A stretch of DNA of 64,000 nucleotides. It comes from Acinetobacter sp. ANC 3929 (GTDB lineage: Bacteria; Pseudomonadota; Gammaproteobacteria; Pseudomonadales; Moraxellaceae). The notes under the pieces were generated by a model. It saw only the letters and a program-made list of their open reading frames with translations. It was not told where the DNA came from and made no database searches. The stretch is taken from contig NZ_KB849999.1 of the NCBI RefSeq assembly GCF_000369405.1, positions 186,001 to 250,000 of the forward strand. The letters are read 5' to 3'. A program made the translations under genes and the position numbers. Below are positions 54,911 to 64,000 of this stretch, in pieces; position 1 is the first letter of the stretch; the number at the start of each line of letters is the position of its first letter.

Positions 54911-55777
54911 TTAGTTTTTGAGATTTTCTGTTAGTAGACCCTTTTCACCAAATAATTTTTCTCGGTATTCTGTTTCGAGTTGTTCAGTCTGCATGTGCAG
55001 GGGATTGAAATCTCTATCTCGTACATCCAACATCTCAAACATGGCTTTAGTGATAATGCCTACACGATTAATTCCTCCAAAGCCCAGATATACACCATCT
55101 TTGAGCTCCCGAAGAGAAAACTGAATATCACTGCGTTTTAATATTTTGATCCAGTAATGAAAAAGTACTGGGGAAAGAAGTTTAGCAACCCTGCTTAGTG
55201 CAATCCTTCTGTTTTTAGCTGTATTGCCACCTACAGCATTCAATACATCAAATGCAACAGATTTATGTTCTAACTCTTCTAGTGCATGCCATTCCCAAAG
55301 GTTTCTACTTTCTTGCGTCGTTCTCTGTTTAATTAACGGATCAGTTAACAATAAGCGTGCAAGCGTCGCTGTATAGTGTTCCATCACCACTGTTGCAGCT
55401 AATTGTTCAACTTTAGGAAGTTTACGAAATTCATCTAACTTCGCTTTGGTCTTGGCTTCTATTTCTACAACTTCTGGATAGTCCGAATGGATAAGATGCT
55501 CATTTAGGGATTGATGTTCCCGACTGTGAAAAGCCTCTTGTGCAATAAAATTGCGGATGTCTTCTAGTAATTTTTCATCTTTAATTTGATCACGAACATT
55601 TCGAATACTTTCGATAAAAAACATTTCGCCCGGCGGAAACATGGCGGAAAGAACCACAAATAATGAGGTAACAACGAGGTTATCTTCATAATAAAAAGAA
55701 AATTTTTTGCTTTTATCAAAAGGAATAATCACATTACGACGAATGATTTTTTGTAGAGATTGTGCCGCTATATTCAT
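54911..55777 (-). CDS. Metal-dependent hydrolase (COG3687, PF10118-like)
   Basis: The 288-residue protein is alpha-helical and shows ferritin-like metal motifs: AQEAFHSREHQSLNEHL and WEWHALEELEHKSVAFDV, with Glu and His residues spaced for a di-metal site, and VVMEHYTATLARLL. This matches the 'predicted metal-dependent hydrolase' family, which has no proven reaction; membrane-lipid or fatty-acid oxidation has been suggested by analogy only. It is divergent from a TetR regulator across 111 bp, so it is the likely target of that regulator. Confidence 0.85.
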   Translation of the reverse strand: MNIAAQSLQKIIRRNVIIPFDKSKKFSFYYEDNLVVTSLFVVLSAMFPPGEMFFIESIRNVRDQIKDEKLLEDIRNFIAQEAFHSREHQSLNEHLIHSDYPEVVEIEAKTKAKLDEFRKLPKVEQLAATVVMEHYTATLARLLLTDPLIKQRTTQESRNLWEWHALEELEHKSVAFDVLNAVGGNTAKNRRIALSRVAKLLSPVLFHYWIKILKRSDIQFSLRELKDGVYLGFGGINRVGIITKAMFEMLDVRDRDFNPLHMQTEQLETEYREKLFGEKGLLTENLKN

Positions 55778-55888
55778 TTTCTTTTTCCTCAGTGGTCGAT
55801 GATAATTTGAACGGTTTTAAGTTTGTCGATATAATCTATCAATGAATTTATACGGAAAAAAGACGGATTTTATAAGGAGAATTTTAAA

Positions 55889-56509
55889 GTGGTAACTATA
55901 AGAAAACCAAAGCAAAGTAGATCAAAAAATACCTATAATTCTATAGTTGATGCAGGATTTATATCAGTAAAAAATAACGGGTTAGATCATACAACTGTGC
56001 TGAAAGTCTGTGAGATTGCAGGGGTTGGGTCAGGAAGTTTTTATGAGTATTTCAAAAACAAAGAGGCGCTGTTTATCGAGATGCAGCAACATTTCATTGC
56101 TGAGTTGGCGAATGTGATTTATGCAGTCATTCCAGAGATTCAGGATATGCAAATCCCTGACGCGATCAGATCAATTTTTTTGAAAATTGGTGATTTTTTG
56201 GCGAAGGATGATAATAAATATTTTTATTGGGTGAGTGTTTCTAGTAAATATAGTACCGAAGCCAGCCATGTGAAGGCAGTCAAAGCTATCAATACCTTAG
56301 CGATTGAATATGCGGTAAAACATCCAGAGGTTTTGAGAATAAAAAATCTGAAATTGATGGTTTATATTTTAATTAACTCAAGTGTTGCGCTCACGATGAA
56401 CTTCTTTTCATCTCAAAATACAGGCTTTACGTTTGAAGACTTAATTGATTGCTTAATTGATATTACGATGTCTTATATTGATGATGATCGCAATAAGTTA
56501 AAAATATAA
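55889..56509 (+). CDS. TetR-family transcriptional regulator
   Basis: The 206-residue protein starts at GTG (55889), with AAGGAG eight bases upstream. The N-terminal helix-turn-helix is VLKVCEIAGVGSGSFYEYFKNKEALF (about residues 30-60), the TetR signature; the rest is the variable ligand domain. It is divergent from the metal-dependent hydrolase gene and probably represses it. No clear palindrome is seen in the shared spacer. Confidence 0.92.
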   Translation: MVTIRKPKQSRSKNTYNSIVDAGFISVKNNGLDHTTVLKVCEIAGVGSGSFYEYFKNKEALFIEMQQHFIAELANVIYAVIPEIQDMQIPDAIRSIFLKIGDFLAKDDNKYFYWVSVSSKYSTEASHVKAVKAINTLAIEYAVKHPEVLRIKNLKLMVYILINSSVALTMNFFSSQNTGFTFEDLIDCLIDITMSYIDDDRNKLKI

Positions 56510-56537
56510 AAAAACCCGCTCTAAAGCGGGTTTTCTT
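56510..56537. terminator. Two-way terminator between the tetR-type gene and gatB
   Basis: AAAACCCGCT-CTA-AAGCGGGTTTTCTTTT between convergent stop codons. Confidence 0.92.
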
Positions 56538-56553
56538 TTAAAATTAGATTAGT

Positions 56554-58023
56554 TTAACCAATCAATTTCTTCATTAATTCATTCACTTGAGCTGGGTTGG
56601 CTTTACCTTTTGCAGCTTTCATGACTTGACCAACGAGACCATTAAAGGCTTTTTCTTTACCAGACTTGTACTCTTCGACCATTTTTTCATTGGCTGCAAG
56701 CACGTCTTTGATGATCGCTTCAATCGCACCTGTATCGGTTTCTTGCTTCAAGCCTTTCTCAGCAATAATGTCATCCGCAGATTTTCCTTCTGCTTCCCAC
56801 ATAAATCCAAACACTTGCTTCGCAATTTTGCCGTTAATGGTATTGTCGACAATACGTGCAATCATGCCACCTAATTGCGCAGCTGAAACAGGAGAGTCCG
56901 CCAATTCTAGGCCTGCTTTGTTTAAAGCACCTGAAAATTCACCCATCACCCAGTTTGCAGACACTTTACCTTGCTTCGCACCGCCCGCAGCAGCCACAAC
57001 CGCTTCGTAGAAGTCCGCCATTTCGCGTGACAGCGTCAATACGTGTGCATCGTACTCAGTCACAGCGAAGTCCGCGATAAAACGCGCACGACGTGCTTTA
57101 GGCAGTTCTGGAAGGGCAGCGCGTGCCGCTTCGATTTGCTCATCAGCAATGATCACGGGTAATAAGTCTGGATCTGGGAAGTAGCGATAGTCGTTCGCTT
57201 CTTCTTTCGAACGCATTGAACGGGTTTCCATCTTGTTCGGGTCGAACAAACGGGTTTCCTGATCGATCGTGCCGCCGTATTCCAAAATTTCCATTTGGCG
57301 TTCGATTTCAACATTGATCGCTTGCTCAATGAAACGGAATGAGTTGAGGTTTTTCAACTCGCAGCGTGTACCGAACGGTTGACCTGGACGACGCAATGAC
57401 ACGTTACAGTCGGCACGGAATGAACCTTCTGCCATGTTACCGTCAGAAATACCTAACCAACGCACGAGCGTGTGAATCGACTTGATATAGGCAACCGCTT
57501 CTTCAACCGAACGCATATCTGGCTCAGATACGATTTCAAGCAATGGTGTACCTGCACGGTTTAAGTCGATACCCGACATACCTTCGAACTGGTCATGGAT
57601 CGATTTACCTGCATCTTCTTCAAGATGGGCACGAGTCACGCCAATACGCTTCACCGTGCCATCTTCAAGCTGGATGTCGATATGACCCAAGCCGACAATC
57701 GGATTGTCCATCTGGCTGATCTGGTAGCCTTTTGGAGAGTCTGGGTAGAAATAGTTTTTACGCGCGAATACAGAAGCTTGGTCGATATAGGCATCGATAC
57801 CCAAACCGAAGCGAATCGCAAGATCAACCACTTCCGCATTTAATACAGGCAATACACCCGGCATGGCTAAATCAACAAGGCTGGCTTGTGTATTTGGGTC
57901 TTGACCAAATTCAGTCGATGAGCCTGAGAAGATTTTAGACTTGGTCGCCAATTGCGTGTGGATCTCGATCCCGATAACGACTTCCCAACCGTCAATTAAC
58001 TTTAACTTTTGAGCTTCAGCCAT
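56554..58023 (-). CDS. gatB: Aspartyl/glutamyl-tRNA(Asn/Gln) amidotransferase subunit B
   Basis: The 489-residue subunit binds tRNA and the kinase active site of GatCAB, which converts Glu-tRNA-Gln and Asp-tRNA-Asn to the amides. The conserved start [23 protein letters not shown] and the tRNA-binding C-terminal YqeY-like domain ([15 protein letters not shown] at the end) are present. The TAATG junction means its ATG overlaps the gatA stop by one base, indicating coupled translation. Confidence 0.98.
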   Translation of the reverse strand: MAEAQKLKLIDGWEVVIGIEIHTQLATKSKIFSGSSTEFGQDPNTQASLVDLAMPGVLPVLNAEVVDLAIRFGLGIDAYIDQASVFARKNYFYPDSPKGYQISQMDNPIVGLGHIDIQLEDGTVKRIGVTRAHLEEDAGKSIHDQFEGMSGIDLNRAGTPLLEIVSEPDMRSVEEAVAYIKSIHTLVRWLGISDGNMAEGSFRADCNVSLRRPGQPFGTRCELKNLNSFRFIEQAINVEIERQMEILEYGGTIDQETRLFDPNKMETRSMRSKEEANDYRYFPDPDLLPVIIADEQIEAARAALPELPKARRARFIADFAVTEYDAHVLTLSREMADFYEAVVAAAGGAKQGKVSANWVMGEFSGALNKAGLELADSPVSAAQLGGMIARIVDNTINGKIAKQVFGFMWEAEGKSADDIIAEKGLKQETDTGAIEAIIKDVLAANEKMVEEYKSGKEKAFNGLVGQVMKAAKGKANPAQVNELMKKLIG

Positions 58024-59501
58024 TATGCATTCTCCTCAGCAATTGCCGCACGTTTGGTATGCCAGTCTGTATTTTGTTGATATTGATGCACAATCGAAAG
58101 CAATTGTGATTCTGACCAATAGTTACCAATCAACTGTAAGCCTACAGGCAAGCTGTCTTTATCAAAACCAACAGGTGCGTTGATGGCTGGTAGACCTGCC
58201 AAGTTCACAGCAAGCGTATAGATATCGCCTAAATACATTTCAGTCGGGCTGAGATTCGCACCGATTTTGTAGGCAGTGGTTGGCGCAGATGGCGCAGCAA
58301 TCACGTCAACATTTTCAAATGCTTTCAAGAAATCTTGTTGAATCAAACGACGTACTTTTTGTGCCTTGACGTAGTACGCATCGTAATAACCTGCAGAAAG
58401 GGCATAGGTCCCGATCAGGATACGACGTTGTACTTCTGCACCAAAACCTTCTGAACGTGAACGTTTGTATAAGTCCATCAGGTCCACTGGATTTTCACAA
58501 CGGTAGCCATAACGAACGCCATCAAAACGTGACAGGTTTGAAGAGGCTTCCGCAGGTGCAATCAAGTAGTAAGTTGGTACATAGGCTTCAGTCATGTTGA
58601 GGTCAATCTCAACCAAGATTGCGCCCATTTCCTCTAACTTTTTCAATGACTCTTCAACGCGTGCTTTCACATCTGCATCTAAACCAGCAACATTGAAATA
58701 CTGTTTTGGAATACCAATACGTAGGCCTTTCACTGCTGTGCTGTTTAGGTTTGCAATGTAGTCATCGACTTCTTTATTGATCGAAGTCGAGTCTTTGGCG
58801 TCATGACCAGCAATCACATTCATCAAATACGCACAGTCTTCCGCTGAGCGTGCCATTGGGCCGCCTTGATCCAATGATGATGCATACGCAATCATACCGA
58901 AGCGAGATACACGACCATAGGTCGGTTTTAAGCCTGTTAAGCCGCAGAATGATGCAGGTTGACGAATTGAGCCACCTGTATCGGTACCTGTTGCGATTGG
59001 CGCAAGATCAGCCGCAACAGCCGCTGCTGAACCACCAGATGAACCACCTGGAACATGATCCAGTGCCCAAGGGTTAGCCGTTGCACCGACATAAGAGTTT
59101 TCAGAAGTTGAACCCATGGCGAATTCATCCATGTTCACCTTACCTAGAGTCACGAGACCCGCAGCTTTCGCTTTTGCAACGACGGTTGCATCGTAAGGAG
59201 AAATGAAGTTATCCAGCATTTTTGAACCGGCAGTGGTTTTAATGCCTTGGGTACAAAAAATATCTTTGTGGGCAAGTGGAATACCCGCCAACGCATGTGT
59301 ATGACCTGCTTTCAGTGCAGCATCGGCAGCATTCGCTTCAGCAAGTGCCTGTTCTGCAGTCACTGTCACATAACTTTTTACTTTTGGGTCAATGTGCGCA
59401 ATACGCTTTAAATAATGTTCAGTCAATTCGCGTGATGAAAATTGGGCTGTTTTTAAGCCTTCAGAGAGTTCACGGATTGATAAGCGATGTAAATCTGTCA
59501 T
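58023..59501 (-). CDS. gatA: Aspartyl/glutamyl-tRNA(Asn/Gln) amidotransferase subunit A
   Basis: The 492-residue amidase subunit supplies ammonia from glutamine. The Ser-cisSer-Lys triad is complete: Lys79 (AHKDIF), Ser154 (GGSSGGS) and the nucleophile Ser178 (TGGSIRQPA), the same numbers as in characterised GatA. It lies between gatC (53-bp gap) and gatB. Confidence 0.98.
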   Translation of the reverse strand: MTDLHRLSIRELSEGLKTAQFSSRELTEHYLKRIAHIDPKVKSYVTVTAEQALAEANAADAALKAGHTHALAGIPLAHKDIFCTQGIKTTAGSKMLDNFISPYDATVVAKAKAAGLVTLGKVNMDEFAMGSTSENSYVGATANPWALDHVPGGSSGGSAAAVAADLAPIATGTDTGGSIRQPASFCGLTGLKPTYGRVSRFGMIAYASSLDQGGPMARSAEDCAYLMNVIAGHDAKDSTSINKEVDDYIANLNSTAVKGLRIGIPKQYFNVAGLDADVKARVEESLKKLEEMGAILVEIDLNMTEAYVPTYYLIAPAEASSNLSRFDGVRYGYRCENPVDLMDLYKRSRSEGFGAEVQRRILIGTYALSAGYYDAYYVKAQKVRRLIQQDFLKAFENVDVIAAPSAPTTAYKIGANLSPTEMYLGDIYTLAVNLAGLPAINAPVGFDKDSLPVGLQLIGNYWSESQLLSIVHQYQQNTDWHTKRAAIAEENA

Positions 59502-59554
59502 ATGAAAAATTTCTTTACATTCTAAATATAAAATATTGACTAATTGAATAAATC

Positions 59555-59872
59555 TTATTCAATTACGCGAGGTACGAGGTACAAACCTGCTTCTGTAGCA
59601 GGCGCGACCGCTTGATATTCATCACGATGGTTGCTTTCAGTTACAACATCAGCGCGTAAGGGTTGCGGGTTGTCAAATGGGCTCTTTAAAGGCTCAACAT
59701 CATCGGTATTAATGCCTTTCAAGCTTTCCATCATGCCAAGGATTTTATTTAAACTTTGAGCATATTCAGCAGATTGCGTGTCATTGAGAGATAAACGTGC
59801 AAGGTGTGCAATTTGCGAGACCGTTTGCGCATTTAAGTCTGTTGTCTGCTGAGCATCTGATGATGTAGACAT
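59555..59872 (-). CDS. gatC: Aspartyl/glutamyl-tRNA(Asn/Gln) amidotransferase subunit C
   Basis: The 105-residue protein wraps around the GatA-GatB interface and stabilises the complex. Motifs: [34 protein letters not shown] and LRADVV. The frame is open 37 codons further upstream, but TTAGGTAAAG seven bases before the ATG at 59872 and the family N-terminus set the start. It opens the gatCAB operon, divergent from mreB. Confidence 0.95.
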   Translation of the reverse strand: MSTSSDAQQTTDLNAQTVSQIAHLARLSLNDTQSAEYAQSLNKILGMMESLKGINTDDVEPLKSPFDNPQPLRADVVTESNHRDEYQAVAPATEAGLYLVPRVIE

Positions 59873-59959
59873 AACTTTACCTAATTCAGTATTAAAAAAT
59901 TTCAAAATTCGTGCGTTATAATAAGCGATTGACTTGTTCAAATCATCACATTTAGTTAA

Positions 59960-61045
<1,086 letters not shown>

Positions 61046-61062
61046 ATCATAAGGACTAGGCG

Positions 61063-61920
61063 GTGCAACCGAATCTTTTTTCAAGACAACCGCCATCTTT
61101 TCGCTCATTTGTCATTGCGGTGATTACATGCTTGGTGGTGCTTTTCTTTGATTGGCGCATGCCTTATGTGATTCAACCTGCAAGGGATGTCTTGTACGCC
61201 GCGTATAATCCTATTTATGCGCTGGCAAGCTATCCTGTACTATCGCGAGAATGGCTTAACCAACAAACCAAATCTGAAGCGCAATTGCGACGTGAAAACA
61301 CCGCAATGCAAGCTGAACTGCTACAAGCACAAGTCCGCCTCCAAAAACTTTCAGAACTTTCTGCGGAAAATAATCGTTTGAGAGGGCTTTTGGATACGCC
61401 ATTAATTATTGATGGACGTATGCAGATCGCGGAAGTGATTGGGACGGATGCTGATCCATTACGCCATATTATTATCATTAACCGTGGTTCAGTGGATCAT
61501 TTAAGTACGGGACAAACTGTTCTAGATGATAAAGGGATTATGGGGCAGATCATTAATGTCTATCCACATAGTGCCCGTATCATGTTGCTGTCTGATAAAG
61601 AGCATTCATTGTCTGTGCGTTTAGAGCGTACTGGAATGCGTGCGATTATTTCGGGTACTGGCGATTTGGGTCAACTCAAAATGGAATATGTGCCAACGAG
61701 TGCTAATATTCAGGTTGGGGACAAAGTCTTTAGTTCCGGTTTAGGCGAACATTTCCCGGCAGGTTATTTAGTGGGAACGGTGTCTAAAGTCAGTCGTCAT
61801 ACTTCAGGTGAATTTGCCGAAATTGATGTCACACCTGCGGCTCAACTTGCCAGTGGTCATCATGTTGTGGTGCTCTTCTCTGAATCCTTAGCGCAGGAGC
61901 AACCGTATGCCGATCGCTAA
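61063..61920 (+). CDS. mreC: Rod-shape protein MreC
   Basis: The 285-residue bitopic protein has an N-terminal membrane helix (VIAVITCLVVLFFDW), a coiled coil (about residues 65-105) and a periplasmic beta-barrel core (QTVLDDKGIMGQIINVYPHSARIMLLSD, VGDKVFSSGLGEHFPAGYLVGTV). MreC scaffolds the elongasome and activates PBP2. GTG start with AAGGAC upstream. Its last 14 bp overlap mreD. Confidence 0.96.
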   Translation: MQPNLFSRQPPSFRSFVIAVITCLVVLFFDWRMPYVIQPARDVLYAAYNPIYALASYPVLSREWLNQQTKSEAQLRRENTAMQAELLQAQVRLQKLSELSAENNRLRGLLDTPLIIDGRMQIAEVIGTDADPLRHIIIINRGSVDHLSTGQTVLDDKGIMGQIINVYPHSARIMLLSDKEHSLSVRLERTGMRAIISGTGDLGQLKMEYVPTSANIQVGDKVFSSGLGEHFPAGYLVGTVSKVSRHTSGEFAEIDVTPAAQLASGHHVVVLFSESLAQEQPYADR

Positions 61921-62398
61921 GCTTAATTACGAGAAACGCAAAGATCCACTTTGGATGATTATCCTCTCCATCGTGATTGGTTCTGTATTGATGGTTTATC
62001 CGATGGCCTATGAGGCCTCAGGTTGGCGACCATCAATCATGCTGATGATTATGCTGTTCTGGATTCTTTATCAGCCTGTATGGTGCGGTGTCTGGTTTGC
62101 TTTTGGCATGGGGCTTTTTACTGACTTGCTGTTGGATGCACCCTTTGGCCTAAATGCACTGAGTTTCGTGCTGATCAGTTTTGGCATTCGCTATTTAATT
62201 CGTGAGCGCCGTATTCTGACGTTTGGGAATTCGTGGGTCATCGCTGTGATTGCGGTTGTGACACACATTACGTTCCTCTGGATGAGCCAGACCATTTCAG
62301 GCACACATTTTTCGATTGCACGCCATTGGCAACCAGTCGTGACAAGTGTACTGATATGGCCACTGGTTTATTATTGCTTACATAAATGGCGCATATAA
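61907..62398 (+). CDS. mreD: Rod-shape inner-membrane protein MreD
   Basis: The 163-residue protein has about five membrane helices and matches MreD in size and place. It starts 14 bp inside mreC, just after CAGGAG, and its end overlaps the next gene by 13 bp, so the operon is tightly coupled. It supports MreC and MreB in cell elongation. Confidence 0.94.
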   Translation: MPIAKLNYEKRKDPLWMIILSIVIGSVLMVYPMAYEASGWRPSIMLMIMLFWILYQPVWCGVWFAFGMGLFTDLLLDAPFGLNALSFVLISFGIRYLIRERRILTFGNSWVIAVIAVVTHITFLWMSQTISGTHFSIARHWQPVVTSVLIWPLVYYCLHKWRI

Positions 62399-62946
62399 TT
62401 CTCGCATCAAGCTCGCCTCGTCGGCAGGAGCTATTGCAGCAACTGGGGCTGGACTTTGAAATTTATAGTCCCGATATCGATGAGGCGGTGCATGATGGAG
62501 AGGCAGTTGAGCATTATGTTGAACGCTTGGCGCGAGATAAGGCACAAGTAGTTTTAAATAAATATGCTGACGCAATTGTGATTGCGGCAGATACCAGTTT
62601 AAGTTTTGCTGGACAGATCATTGGTAAGCCAGAGTCAAAGCAACACGCTTTTTCAATTTGGTCGATGCTTTCTGGCCAATGGCATGATGTCTATTCCGGA
62701 ATTTGTGTCGCAAGTTCGGCTCAGATATTGAGTCGCGTGGTGAGAACTCAAGTTGAGTTACAGCAGCTCAGTCATGCGGAAATGGAAAAATATTGGGCAA
62801 CAGGCGAACCGATAGGTAAAGCAGGTGCTTATGCGATACAAGGAATTGCGGCACAATATATTCCACAAATTCGAGGCAGTTATAGTAATGTCGTCGGTTT
62901 ACCTTTGCATGAGATCGCACAGTTATTAGAAAGCGTTAAAGCCTAA
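62386..62946 (+). CDS. Maf-family nucleoside triphosphate pyrophosphatase (YhdE type)
   Basis: The 186-residue enzyme starts MAHIILASSSPRRQELLQQLGLDFEIYSPDIDE, the Maf signature, with the catalytic Asp in AIVIAADTSLSFAGQIIGKP. YhdE-type Maf proteins hydrolyse dTTP, UTP and modified nucleotides to monophosphates and are linked to cell-division control. Its position between mreD and rng is the same as yhdE in E. coli. It overlaps mreD by 13 bp. Confidence 0.93.
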   Translation: MAHIILASSSPRRQELLQQLGLDFEIYSPDIDEAVHDGEAVEHYVERLARDKAQVVLNKYADAIVIAADTSLSFAGQIIGKPESKQHAFSIWSMLSGQWHDVYSGICVASSAQILSRVVRTQVELQQLSHAEMEKYWATGEPIGKAGAYAIQGIAAQYIPQIRGSYSNVVGLPLHEIAQLLESVKA

Positions 62947-63009
62947 GTATTTCAATACAGGGAACGACACTTTCGGGTATAAGAATTTTTATAAAATTTT
63001 GAGTTTGTT

Positions 63010-64000
63010 ATGGCAGAAGAGTTGCTGATTAACGTCACGCCGATGGAATGTCGTGTGGCCTTGATTGAAAATGGTACGGTCAATGAATTATTCGTTGAGC
63101 GGACTGTAAAACGTGGGTTAGTGGGTAATATCTACAAAGGTAAAGTGGTTCGTGTATTGCCAGGTATGCAAGCTGCCTTTGTCGATATTGGTTTGTCTCG
63201 AACCGCTTTTTTGCATATTAACGATATGGTGTGGTCGCGTTCTCAACCAACGCCAAACGTTTTTGAGCTGCTACATCCGGGGCAGATGCTCACTGTCCAA
63301 GTTATGAAAGATATGTTGGGTACCAAAGGTGCTCGTCTAAGTACTGATCTATCTATCCCATCGCGCTATCTCGTTCTCATGCCTTATGGCAATCACATTG
63401 GTGTGTCACAGCGAATTGAGTCAGAAGAAGAGCGCGACCGTTTACGTGGTATTATTGAACATATTCAGGCAGAACATAATTTGCCAGGTAGTGTTATTGT
63501 TCGTACTGCGGCAGAAGGCGTCGATGAAGCTGCGATAGCACAAGACATGTGTTATCTCAGTAAACTGTGGGAGTTTATTCAGCGCAAACAAAAAGAAGCG
63601 GCAACTGCTGAACTGATCTTTGAGGAACTCCCTTTACCGCAACGTATCATTAGAGATTTAGCTAGTGATGAAACTGCAAAAATCTATGTCGATTCACGCG
63701 AGATTCATGGCAAGCTCAGCGAGTTTGTAGATGAGTTTGTTCCGACGATTCAAAATCGATTAATTCATTATCCTGGTGAAAAGCCGCTTTTCGATTTGTA
63801 TAACGTCGAAGAAGATATTCAAAAAGCGTTGCAGACCCGTGTGGCACTCAAGTCTGGTGGCTATCTGATGATTGATCAGACTGAAGCCATGACTACGATT
63901 GATGTCAACACAGGCTCATATGTTGGCGGACGTAGTTTAGAAGACACCGTATTTAAAACCAATATGGAAGCAACCCAAGTGATCGCACGACAACTTCGTC
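63010..64000 (+). CDS. rng: Ribonuclease G, N-terminal 330 residues (runs off the window)
   Basis: The open frame starts at ATG 63010 and has no stop before the right edge. MAEELLINVTPMECRVALIENG is followed by the S1 domain (RGLVGNIYKGKVVRVLPGMQAAFVDIGLSRTAFLH, about residues 34-70) and the RNase E/G catalytic core with VALKSGGYLMIDQTEAMTTIDVNTG, which holds the catalytic Asp residues that bind magnesium. RNase G processes the 5' end of 16S rRNA and degrades some mRNAs. RNase E is excluded by the N-terminus and by the mreBCD-maf context. Confidence 0.96.
   Translation, partial: MAEELLINVTPMECRVALIENGTVNELFVERTVKRGLVGNIYKGKVVRVLPGMQAAFVDIGLSRTAFLHINDMVWSRSQPTPNVFELLHPGQMLTVQVMKDMLGTKGARLSTDLSIPSRYLVLMPYGNHIGVSQRIESEEERDRLRGIIEHIQAEHNLPGSVIVRTAAEGVDEAAIAQDMCYLSKLWEFIQRKQKEAATAELIFEELPLPQRIIRDLASDETAKIYVDSREIHGKLSEFVDEFVPTIQNRLIHYPGEKPLFDLYNVEEDIQKALQTRVALKSGGYLMIDQTEAMTTIDVNTGSYVGGRSLEDTVFKTNMEATQVIARQLR

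Overview
The window is a 64-kb stretch of gammaproteobacterial chromosome, almost certainly Acinetobacter (Moraxellaceae). The signs are low G+C, T/A-rich codon choice, a DcaP-type porin, a Pil-Chp chemosensory operon without pilK and chpB, a gatCAB block divergent from mreBCD, and many Acinetobacter-style small hypothetical genes. It is mostly core genome. I see no prophage, insertion sequence, CRISPR array or integron, and no block of foreign composition. The species cannot be settled from this sequence.

Layout. 1-6 kb: the start of a probable rsmC, an NCS2 xanthine-type permease, typA/bipA, mscL, a gamma-glutamylcyclotransferase-like gene, ppiC and mutM. 6-14 kb: a TonB-dependent receptor closely matching the PQQ receptor PqqU/YncD, a Sel1-repeat periplasmic protein, dsbC, a low-molecular-weight phosphatase next to a disrupted small ORF, ygfZ, then small stress or unknown genes (SRPBCC, DUF2004-like, DUF488/YeaO, yjdM, yegP). 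14-26 kb: proS, a secreted coiled-coil protein, and the twitching-motility chemosensory operon pilG-pilH-pilI-pilJ-pilL(chpA)-chpC-like. 26-31 kb: dapE, an unlisted entericidin-type lipoprotein, a DUF1853 gene, ybaN, a gene-poor 340-bp stretch that looks like a dispersed repeat, a YkuD L,D-carboxypeptidase/transpeptidase without signal peptide, and a Val-Asp-Val-Asp-Val tRNA array.

31-50 kb is mainly envelope and transport: a DUF218 protein, a PepSY-flavodoxin-reductase fusion behind a Fur-like box, ycxB, yccS, a Bcr/CflA exporter, a nitroreductase, a DcaP-like porin, gltS, an AGCS alanine/glycine symporter, a patatin lipoprotein, sbmA, an M13 metallopeptidase, and a split two-gene chromate transporter divergent from a LysR regulator. 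51-56 kb: four poorly known exported proteins (one DUF1176), a ferritin-like metal-dependent hydrolase and a divergent TetR regulator. 56-64 kb: gatCAB (Gln-tRNA/Asn-tRNA amidotransferase) and, divergently, mreBCD-maf-rng, which runs off the right edge.

Working together: PilG/PilH/PilI/PilJ/PilL form one phosphorelay controlling type IV pili; MreBCD set rod shape; DapE and the YkuD enzyme serve peptidoglycan synthesis and recycling. The iron-reductase fusion and possibly dsbC may respond to iron. The most noteworthy observations are a 591-bp in-frame tandem duplication of an Hpt domain inside pilL, the broken small ORF before the phosphatase gene, the 28.9-kb repeat-like region, and a perfect LysR-type palindrome in front of the chromate genes. 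No clearly new multi-gene defence or biosynthetic system was found.
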